From the NCBI GenBank assembly GCA_017861095.1, contig JAGFXI010000303.1:1-6115 (forward strand): DNA of 6,115 bases, in the 5' to 3' direction. The position numbers and the translations under genes are program-made. This stretch comes from Deltaproteobacteria bacterium (lineage in GTDB: Bacteria > Desulfobacterota > Syntrophobacteria > BM002). This document shows positions 1 through 5,004 of the stretch, piece after piece. The stretch's first letter is position 1, and each line of letters begins with the position of its first letter. A model generated the notes under the pieces. The model did not search any database, was not told where the DNA came from, and saw nothing but the letters and a program-made list of their open reading frames with translations.

Positions 1-175
1 CCTGGGGATCTTCCATCATCCGCCGTATCCTTGGCAGCTCGCAATCGAAGTATTCGATGTTTCCCAGCGTCTGACAAAGGCAGGTCTTCCCCACGCGTCG
101 CACCCCGGAAAGCCAGATGACAGGACGCGTCCAGGCCGTTTCGATCCGTTGGTGCCAGAACGTTCTGATTTTCAT
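1..175 (-). CDS. N-terminal part of a P-loop AAA ATPase (probably DUF4143 family), cut by the window edge
   Basis: The first 58 residues are visible, and the rest of the gene lies beyond position 1. A hydrophobic strand (VIWLSG) leads into a Walker A P-loop, GVRRVGKT, at residues 24-31. Next comes an IEYFDCELPRIRR segment, which is the usual start of the ATPase family that carries a C-terminal DUF4143 domain. The P-loop binds ATP. The cellular role of these ATPases is poorly known, so no function is assigned beyond ATP binding. I chose the ATG at 173-175 because family members normally begin 20-25 residues before the P-loop. An in-frame ATG at 182-184 would add three residues. Neither has a clear Shine-Dalgarno sequence. 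Transcription would run off the left edge, and the region just upstream holds an operator-like repeat at 187-232. DUF4143 itself is not in the window, so that family name is an inference. Confidence 0.8.
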   Translation of the reverse strand, partial: MKIRTFWHQRIETAWTRPVIWLSGVRRVGKTCLCQTLGNIEYFDCELPRIRRMMEDPQ

Positions 176-186
176 GGCAACCATTC

Positions 187-232
187 TTGCATATAGTGCT
201 ACCAAATGCAAGGCGATTTGCATATGGTAGCA
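187..232 (-). promoter_or_regulatory. Operator-like inverted repeat with a third half-site, upstream of the ATPase gene
   Basis: Two 15-bp arms, TGCTACCAAATGCAA (197-211) and TTGCATATGGTAGCA (218-232), form an inverted repeat with one mismatch and a 6-nt spacer. A third box, TTGCATATAGT (187-197), repeats the inner half of the right arm at 10 of 11 positions and overlaps the left arm. On the minus strand this box supplies a -10-like TATATG ending 5 bp before the ATG at 184, so a leaderless transcript is possible. I infer an autoregulatory operator. A transcribed hairpin is the alternative. Confidence 0.6.
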
Positions 233-679
233 TCCTTATGTGTTCTCGTCGCAAACCAATTTGCCCGAGCCGTTGCCTGGGGCGGGATTGGCAACACCTT
301 GCTCGCCGAGGGGTTGATCCGGCAGGGGCTGGCGAGAGTGTTCACGCGGGGAGTAGGGGGTACGCTCGTGAAAGATTGACTTTTGGATCTGGCCTGTCAC
401 CAAGTACCCACGCGTAACAGGCGCCGCGCGGTTGGAGGTGTGGGGGTAGAGGTTGGAGACATCCGCAAAGAAGTCAGGAGCCAGGAGTCAGAAGCCGGGA
501 GAACGGAGCCGGAAGCATGGAGCAGAGAGCATGGGCGGGGGCTGACGCCCCGTTTGGAGGCAAGGCCGAGGAAGCCAGGAGTCAGAATTCAGGAGACAGA
601 AACGTTGAGCCTCCAAGGATTTACCAACCTCTGGCGGGCTCTGTGAGAGACAAAAACTGAGGCTGTGACCACTTACGTG
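233..679. other. Intergenic region with no supportable gene
   Basis: This stretch separates the 5' end of the ATPase gene from the 3' end of manC. It contains the repeat element described at 471-600. The short open frames here show no recognisable domain and no ribosome binding site. One of them, 224-379 on the plus strand, encodes 51 residues and overlaps the operator repeat. I see no clear terminator after manC. The nearest U-rich stretch on the minus strand, about 650-660, has no stable stem before it. Confidence 0.5.
471..600. repeat. Dispersed repeat element, copy 1: AGTCAGGAG-type units around a small hairpin
   Basis: Purine-rich units of the type AAGTCAGGAG and GAGTCAGAA recur here. 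An exact 15-mer, AGCCAGGAGTCAGAA, occurs at 479-493 and again at 573-587. Between them is a perfect hairpin, GGGGC-TGAC-GCCCC (538-551), followed by TTTGGAGGCAA (553-563). The same order of hairpin, TTGGAGGCAA and AGTCAG units occurs in the same orientation at 2131-2204, on the other side of manC. I recognise neither part as a named repeat family. Confidence 0.65.
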
Positions 680-2068
680 CTAGGAACGGCCATAGTTGTC
701 GTCGAGACGCTTGATGTCATCCTCTCCGAGATAACTTCCCGTCTGTATCTTCTGATCTTCGCTCAAAAAAAACACCTTGTCTCCTGTGGTAATGCGGGCC
801 GTTCCCTTGACCACAACCCAGTGCTCCGCCCGATGGTAGTGCAACTGAAGAGATAACGAAGCGCCTGGATTCACCGTGATTCGCTTGACCTGAAACCTGT
901 CACCGGTGTCAACACATTCATAGTGACCCCAGGGCCGGTACGCCTTGCGGTGTGTAATTACTTCCTCTCGATTTTCGGCTTTGAGCTTGTTCACGAGCGA
1001 CTTGATGTCCTGCACCCGATCGATCGCGGCCACGAGTATGGCATCAGCCGTTTCCACAACTACTTGATTCTCGATGCCCAGGGCTGAAATAAGCCTGTTC
1101 GTCGAGTGAAGATAGCAGTTACGGACGTCCTCGATGACGACGTCGCCGATGAGGGCGTTGCCGGCACTATCCTTGTCTCGGATGTCGCGCAACGCTGACC
1201 ACGACCCGACATCACACCACCCGACGTCGACGGGAACCACAGCCCCCTTCGACGTTCCCTCCATCACCGCATAGTCGATAGAGTCGCTAGGGCAGGAGGC
1301 GAAAGACTCCACATCAAGCCGGAGGAAGTCGAGGTCGCGTCCGGCTTTCGAGTACGCCTGCGCGCACGCCTCAAGCATTTCAGGAGAAGATCTTCCGAGC
1401 TCTTCCAGGTAGACGGAGGACTTGAACATGAATATGCCGCTGTTCCACAGGTAGGTCCCAGCGGCCAGATAGTGGCCGGCCGTCGGAAGGTCCGGCTTTT
1501 CAACGAACTCCTCGATGCGGTAGACCCCTTCTCCCGCCGTTGCCTCGGGGCTATCGGAGGCCACTGCTGCACCCATCTTGATGTACCCGTAGCCGGTTGC
1601 AGCTCTATCCGGTTTGATCCCGAAGGTAACTATGTGTCCCTCGCAGGCAAGGCGCCTGCCTGTTTCCACTGCAGCGCAGAAGGCCTCGGTGTTCCGGATG
1701 ATATGATCAGAGGGCATAACGAGGAGCAGCGGGTCCGAGCCGTCCTTGGCGGCCTCGAGCGCCGCAATGGCGGCGGCCGGCGCCGTGTTTCTCCCGACGG
1801 GTTCGAGCAGAATCGCAGCTGGTCGAAGGTTGTCGAGCTGTAGGTGGGCGGCGACCATGAAGCGGTGTTCTTCATTGCAGACAACGATGGGCCGAGCAGT
1901 TGCCTGAAGCCCGGACAGGCGCATGGCAGTGAGCTGAAGGAGCGAATGTTCCCCGCCCATCACCGGCATTAACTGCTTGGGGTAATGCTCCCTGGAGAGA
2001 GGCCAAAGCCTGGTTCCCATTCCACCTGCGAGGATGACAGGGACGATAGAGACTGGCTTATTGTTCAC
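680..2068 (-). CDS. manC: Mannose-1-phosphate guanylyltransferase / mannose-6-phosphate isomerase with a damaged isomerase cupin
   Basis: ManC/AlgA-type bifunctional enzyme: it makes GDP-mannose from mannose-1-phosphate and GTP, and the C-terminal domain interconverts fructose-6-phosphate and mannose-6-phosphate for polysaccharide synthesis in the cytoplasm. The N-terminal nucleotidyltransferase is intact, with GGMGTRLWPLSR at about residues 15-26, then EPVGRNTAPA, PSDH, FVEKPD, WNSGIF, SIDYAVME and GWCDVGSW. The type II isomerase cupin keeps RPWGHYE and the first metal motif LHYHRAEHW (about 409-417). After LSEDQ it jumps straight to IQTGSYLGEDDI. About 23 residues are missing compared with AlgA-like proteins, including the second cupin motif with its metal-binding His. 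Start choice: GTG at 2066-2068 has GGAGG 5 nt upstream. The longer GTG start at 2096-2098 sits immediately after a promoter -10 box and would not be transcribed from it. Length is 462 residues against about 470-480 for the family. Confidence 0.93.
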   Translation of the reverse strand: MNNKPVSIVPVILAGGMGTRLWPLSREHYPKQLMPVMGGEHSLLQLTAMRLSGLQATARPIVVCNEEHRFMVAAHLQLDNLRPAAILLEPVGRNTAPAAAIAALEAAKDGSDPLLLVMPSDHIIRNTEAFCAAVETGRRLACEGHIVTFGIKPDRAATGYGYIKMGAAVASDSPEATAGEGVYRIEEFVEKPDLPTAGHYLAAGTYLWNSGIFMFKSSVYLEELGRSSPEMLEACAQAYSKAGRDLDFLRLDVESFASCPSDSIDYAVMEGTSKGAVVPVDVGWCDVGSWSALRDIRDKDSAGNALIGDVVIEDVRNCYLHSTNRLISALGIENQVVVETADAILVAAIDRVQDIKSLVNKLKAENREEVITHRKAYRPWGHYECVDTGDRFQVKRITVNPGASLSLQLHYHRAEHWVVVKGTARITTGDKVFFLSEDQKIQTGSYLGEDDIKRLDDNYGRS

Positions 2069-2098
2069 TAGTGCCTCCGGGGTAGAAATTAGGGTCAC

Positions 2099-2128
2099 AT
2101 CCTAATGCAGATTCCGTACCGGAGTCAA
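2099..2128 (-). promoter_or_regulatory. Sigma-70-like promoter of manC
   Basis: On the minus strand a -35 box TTGACT (2123-2128) and a -10 box TAGGAT (2099-2104) are separated by 18 bp. The predicted transcript starts near 2092. This leaves a leader of about 23 nt carrying GGAGG (2074-2078) before the GTG at 2068. The promoter lies between the repeat element and the gene, so manC need not depend on transcription from the regulators upstream. Confidence 0.6.
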
Positions 2129-2130
2129 AC

Positions 2131-2204
2131 GGGGCGAGAGGCTTCGCCTCGTTGGTTGGAGGCAAACATGAAGAAGTCAGAAGTTAGAAGTAAGGAGTCA
2201 GGGA
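2131..2204. repeat. Dispersed repeat element, copy 2: small hairpin followed by AGTCAG units
   Basis: A perfect 5-bp hairpin, GAGGC-TTC-GCCTC (2138-2150), is followed by TTGGAGGCAAA (about 2155-2165). After that come purine-rich units of the type GAAGTCAGAAG, TTAGAAG and AAGGAGTCAGG (2172-2202). The order and orientation match the copy at 471-600, so the two copies flank manC as direct repeats. It lies between the vapC remnant and the manC promoter. Confidence 0.6.
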
Positions 2205-2240
2205 CGAAAAGCAGAGGGCAGACGTCGGGGAGGAGAGTCA

Positions 2241-2540
2241 TTAGCCCTCATCGTCGAAGGCCGATGTTGCCGATTTGATGAGGCCTTTGACCTTCAGTCC
2301 CAACGGGCTTGCCATCAGGTCAAAGTGCGTATCAACGTGACTAACAGTCGCGCCCGCCTTGAAAGCAATAGCAGCCACCACAATGCGGGTATCGGGTACC
2401 GTCGCTCCCGACCTTCTCAGGGTGGAGGCGAGGTCGTATGCCGCCTCCCACAGGGATGTGTCCGTCTTCACCTGTTCCAGCGCGTCCAGCCAGCTTTTCA
2501 AACGCCGGAATCCTTCGATTCGGAAATACGGCCACGTATC
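2241..2540 (-). pseudogene. C-terminal half of a VapC-like PIN-domain toxin, 5' end lost
   Basis: The clearest frame gives 86 residues from a TTG codon at 2501. The frame stays open upstream, so that codon is not a true start. The stretch TLRRSGATVPDTRIVVAAIAF, split by the family as TLRRSGATVP and IVVAAIAF, then GATVSHVDTHFDLMA and LGLKV matches the end of VapC ribonucleases. The last acidic residue of the PIN site, in HVDTHFD, is present. The Asp expected four residues before the AA pair is Arg39, with an Asp two residues earlier. The N-terminal half, with the first catalytic Asp and Glu, is absent, as is a vapB antitoxin gene. PIN-like sequence begins about 2510-2540, where the reading merges with the export-gene remnant upstream. 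Intact VapC proteins run to about 130 residues. A divergent intact short protein is possible but unlikely. Confidence 0.6.
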
Positions 2541-2996
2541 GTTAACCGAGTCAGGCCGCTGACGGGAAAGATAGCCTGCACGACGGTCATGTTCTTCTGC
2601 AGCGGATACTCGCCCGGTTTGTTTACTTTGCCCAGGAGGTACATTTTTTTTGCTACGGCTTTCCCAAGAGCGTCACCGAGACCTCAAGGGCATCGACGTA
2701 GCAAATGTACTTCACGATCAACTGGTCCCGAAGCTGCCTGCAGGTGAGGCCGGCCGCGTCGAAGTCGTTTACCAGTCGCATCGACAGCTTGCCGTCGAGC
2801 CGCCCGGAGACGTGCTTGGAGAAGGTCGGCTCCGTTCACACGTCGATGGCCAACACGTCCCCAGGACCGATAACGTAGGAGTCGTCGGAAGAAACGGCGG
2901 CCTGCGTAGACTGCTCCTCTCTCGCCAAGGTCCTCACCAGGGAAGAGAGGCGGAGCACGGGGCCACGAGCATGCACAGAGTCATGAGAACCGCCAT
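2541..2996 (-). pseudogene. Broken polysaccharide export protein gene (Wza/GumB type, Poly_export plus SLBB)
   Basis: Intact relatives are outer-membrane or periplasmic export proteins for capsule or exopolysaccharide. Four pieces can be read in the right order. An ATG at 2994-2996 opens a signal-peptide-like segment, MAVLMTLCMLVAPCSA, which soon meets TGA. In another frame comes the family hallmark SYVIGPGDVLAIDV, ending in TGA (2836-2838) exactly where relatives have Trp (DVW.EP). The same frame continues with EPTFSKHVSGRLDGKLSM, then LVNDFDAAGLTCRQLRDQL and LEVSVTLLGK, until TAG at 2653-2655. A third segment in a shifted frame, from ATG at 2641-2643, reads MYLLGKVNKPGEYPL, the start of an SLBB domain, but stops making sense after GLTR near 2545. 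Lesions are thus two frame changes (about 2940 and 2656-2665), one nonsense codon and a lost 3' end. It starts 32 bp after the regulator gene's stop codon, suggesting an old operon. Confidence 0.78.
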
Positions 2997-3028
2997 GTGA
3001 GATTTTCTCGCCGTTGGTAGCTCCGTCA

Positions 3029-4456
3029 CTACGAATTGTTGGAGGTGGAATCCTGCCCAAGAAATCCTCGATAGGCTTCGCTGATCCCGTATTGCTTGAT
3101 CCGGCTAAGCAACACTTTGTAGCTGATGTCGAGGAGTCTTGCCGCTTTCCTTCGATTCCACCGGGTGTAGAAGAGGACATCGGTGATTGCGTCCGTCTCC
3201 GCCTTGCGTGCCGCCTCCCTACAGAAATCCTTCAAGCGCGGCCGTCCCATAGTCCCGAAGACCACTGCTGGCGCCGCGCTCCACGTGCCTTTCGGGACCT
3301 TCTGATTTGCCTGGCCTGCGGGGACATCCTTCTTGATCCTCTCCCGGAAAGTCTCTTCGTTTCCAAGAAGGGCGATACTCTGAATCATGTTCTCCAGCTC
3401 GCGGACGTTCCCCGGCCAGGAGTATTCGTTAAAGAGGTTCCTCATGGCACGGCTAGGCAAAGCCGGTGTCCTCCCGCCGTAGTTCCCATGTTTTTCGAGG
3501 AAGTGCTCGCAGAGTAGGTCGAGGTCCTCCAGGCGCTCTCTCAAAGGCGGAATATGGATGTTTACCACATTCAGCCGGTAGTACAGGTCGGCCCGAAATT
3601 GCCCGCTGGGAACCAGGCGGGCCAGGTTGATATTGGTGGAGGCGAAAACCCGTACGTCGACCTTGTTGACTCTTGTGCTCCCCCGCGCGGACAACTCCCC
3701 GTCCTGAAGGATCTGCAGGAGTCTTGCCTGCAGATGGAGGGGAATGTGTCCGGGCTCATCGAGAAGAATGGAGCCCGAGTGGGCCAGGGCGAACTCGCCG
3801 GGCTTTGGCTGCGAGGCGCCGGTAAAGGTACCCTTCTCGTACCCGAAGAGCTCGCTCTCGAGGAGGGTGCTTGGCATCGTGGCGCTATTCACCTTAATGA
3901 AGGGTTTTTTCGCTCTCGGGGAGAGATCGTGGATGGCTCGGGCGGCGAGCTCCTTCCCGGTGCCGCTCTCCCCGGTAATGAGCACGGTCACATCGGCCTT
4001 GCTCAGTCGCACGATGTGCTTCTTTATCTGAGCCATGCCCGGAGTCTCGCCGACAATGGTCCTTCCCAGTCTCTGAAGCTCCGATTCCTTCGCTTTTTGA
4101 ATCATGCGCTCAATGGCGAGCTTCAACTGGCTGGGGTTAAAGGTCTTCGGCAGGCAACAGCTGTTCTCGAGAGTGGAAGTTTTTTCGACCGAGAATGGCT
4201 CGGGGCCGTCACTGATGTACACAATGGGCATACTTTCCCGCTCCCGCTCGAGAACCTGGGCAAAAGCCTTGAGCTGGCCGAGATTCTTGCAGGTACCGAG
4301 AAGCAAGAGGTCGGGGTTCAGCGTCTGGAGCTCGGTGAGGAAATTGGTCTTCTTCTCCAGGGGATGGGCACAAAAGCCAAGCAGCTGGACCAATTCGGTG
4401 AGAAACTCCCGGGCGGCACTCGACTCCTCGACGATGAGGACTTTGGTCGGCTCCAT
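3029..4456 (-). CDS. Sigma-54-dependent transcriptional activator with a degenerate receiver domain
   Basis: NtrC-family enhancer-binding protein of 475 residues: an AAA+ ATPase that remodels sigma-54 RNA polymerase at -24/-12 promoters. Order: receiver-like domain (1-125), AAA+ core (about 133-362), linker, Fis-type helix-turn-helix (about 422-457). The core has Walker A GESGTGKE (162-169), the sigma-54 contact loop GTFTGA (209-214, normally GAFTGA), Walker B LLDE (231-234), sensor STN (273-275), RADLYYRLN (288-296) and WPGNVREL (347-354). In the receiver, the site expected to be the phosphorylated Asp (PDLLLLD) is Gly54, while the acidic pair E10/E11 and Lys104 remain. Phosphorylation control therefore looks lost. 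Walker B is followed by PGH where IGE is usual. A sigma-54 promoter lies about 180 bp upstream, so the gene may be controlled by itself or by the neighbouring activator. The start ATG has only a weak, close GAGAG. Confidence 0.92.
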   Translation of the reverse strand: MEPTKVLIVEESSAAREFLTELVQLLGFCAHPLEKKTNFLTELQTLNPDLLLLGTCKNLGQLKAFAQVLERERESMPIVYISDGPEPFSVEKTSTLENSCCLPKTFNPSQLKLAIERMIQKAKESELQRLGRTIVGETPGMAQIKKHIVRLSKADVTVLITGESGTGKELAARAIHDLSPRAKKPFIKVNSATMPSTLLESELFGYEKGTFTGASQPKPGEFALAHSGSILLDEPGHIPLHLQARLLQILQDGELSARGSTRVNKVDVRVFASTNINLARLVPSGQFRADLYYRLNVVNIHIPPLRERLEDLDLLCEHFLEKHGNYGGRTPALPSRAMRNLFNEYSWPGNVRELENMIQSIALLGNEETFRERIKKDVPAGQANQKVPKGTWSAAPAVVFGTMGRPRLKDFCREAARKAETDAITDVLFYTRWNRRKAARLLDISYKVLLSRIKQYGISEAYRGFLGQDSTSNNS

Positions 4457-4635
4457 GGCTCTCTACCGAGATCTGCGAAAGACTCTCACGTCCCGTCTTC
4501 GGTGGTATCGTCCGGCGCTCCGGTCGGACTTTTCATCTCCAGGGGTTGGCTGGATGCGAGGAGCGATCACCGCATAGTCTACTCATCCTGCTCCCAAGGA
4601 TCTGGTGTTGGTTTTCCAAAGATACGAACCCCGTG

Positions 4636-4651
4636 AGCAAAGTTGATGCCA
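4636..4651 (-). promoter_or_regulatory. Sigma-54 (-24/-12) promoter of the degenerate-receiver activator gene
   Basis: The minus strand reads TGGCATCAACTTTGCT, against the consensus TGGCACG-N4-TTGCW. The invariant GG and GC are present at the required spacing, with mismatches only at the sixth and seventh positions of the -24 element. The expected start is near 4625, which gives a leader of about 170 nt before the ATG at 4456. The candidate activator-binding palindromes at 4701-4712 and 4731-4806 lie upstream at a typical enhancer distance. Confidence 0.72.
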
Positions 4652-4730
4652 CCTTTCGGGTGCACCCTCGGGCCGCAGAGGGCTGTTACGCACTAACTAT
4701 CTAAAAATTTAGGATTTTCTTACATTACGG

Positions 4731-4806
4731 GGGTCAAGTAAAAAAAGAACGATCCTTTAGAGGGACGCCCGAGAAGGCAGGGATCTCGCTCCCTTGACCA
4801 TCGGGC
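4731..4806 (-). terminator. Possible structured terminator or attenuator with competing stems
   Basis: Read as minus-strand RNA, this stretch offers several perfect stems: GCCCGA/TCGGGC (4801-4806 with 4767-4772), AGGGA/TCCCT around a 6-nt loop (between about 4794 and 4780), GATCC/GGATC (4781-4785 with 4751-4755) and GGTCAAG/CTTGACC (4793-4799 with 4732-4738). The GATCC/GGATC stem is followed four bases later by T7 (4740-4746), as in an intrinsic terminator. The stems overlap, so not all can form together. As DNA, the GGTCAAG pair could instead be activator binding sites. Confidence 0.3.
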
Positions 4807-4930
4807 AGGCAGAGGGTAGCCTTGCATTTCTTGTGGAATCCAAGGTAGATACGAGCTTTTCTGGGGTAGCCCTAAGGCCTGAGGAGAAAGATGTATCAAT
4901 AGTGGTAACGAGTTTTCCCTGGGAAGGGGC

Positions 4931-4982
4931 ACAAAGGTGACAAAAGTGGTAAAATGGGAAACAATGTGGGAATAAATATTCC
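4931..4982. other. Phased A-tracts and a 14-bp palindrome, probably bent DNA
   Basis: Short A-runs are centred near 4934, 4943, 4952 and 4960, about one helical turn apart and separated by G-rich steps (GGTG, GTGG, TGGG). They are followed by GGAATA-AA-TATTCC (4969-4982), a perfect inverted repeat with 6-bp arms. Phased A-tracts generally bend DNA. The block begins about 20 bp past the stop codon of the upstream activator gene. Its role is unknown. Confidence 0.45.
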
Positions 4983-5004
4983 TCCGCGAGAGAAAAAAAT
5001 TATC

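Larger units (their letters stand above)
4457..5004. other. Long intergenic region between the two sigma-54 activator genes
   Basis: No gene is supported here. On the minus strand the order is: the 3' flank of the upstream activator, phased A-tracts with a small palindrome (4931-4982), a block of nested inverted repeats ending in a T7 run (4731-4806), a 12-bp AT palindrome CTAAA-AA-TTTAG (4701-4712), the sigma-54 promoter (4636-4651), and a leader of about 170 nt. The leader has a small GC hairpin, CCGG-AGCG-CCGG (4512-4523). A 70-residue open frame at 4720-4932 has no family resemblance. Confidence 0.6.

Noticed and set aside
224..379. 51-codon plus-strand frame divergent from the ATPase gene
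   Set aside because: It starts inside the operator repeat, lacks a ribosome binding site and resembles nothing I know. Kept only as a remote possibility.
471..600. Possible CRISPR array
   Set aside because: Units are short, irregular and contiguous, without constant-length unique spacers.
383..646. 87-codon plus-strand frame
   Set aside because: It is largely a translation of the purine-rich repeat units (SQESEAGRTEPEA-like), so not a credible protein.
2836..3180. 114-codon minus-strand frame
   Set aside because: Its 5' part overlaps the activator gene out of frame. Only the final part (SYVIGPGDVLAIDV) is meaningful, as a piece of the broken export gene.
3014..3517. 167-codon plus-strand frame
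   Set aside because: Antisense shadow of the same activator gene, with no recognisable motif.
4457..4620. c-di-GMP or other riboswitch in the activator's leader
   Set aside because: Small stems such as CCGG-AGCG-CCGG are present, but I cannot recognise any conserved riboswitch core.
3554..4636. 360-codon open frame on the plus strand
   Set aside because: It lies antisense to the sigma-54 activator gene, shows no domain, and is explained by the codon bias of the opposite strand.
4892..4906. IHF-like site TATCAA-N4
   Set aside because: The second half of the consensus (TTR) is not matched, and it lies about 240 bp from the sigma-54 promoter.
4720..4932. 70-codon minus-strand frame in the intergenic region
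   Set aside because: Proline-rich with no family resemblance, no ribosome binding site, and it crosses the inverted repeats and the T7 run.
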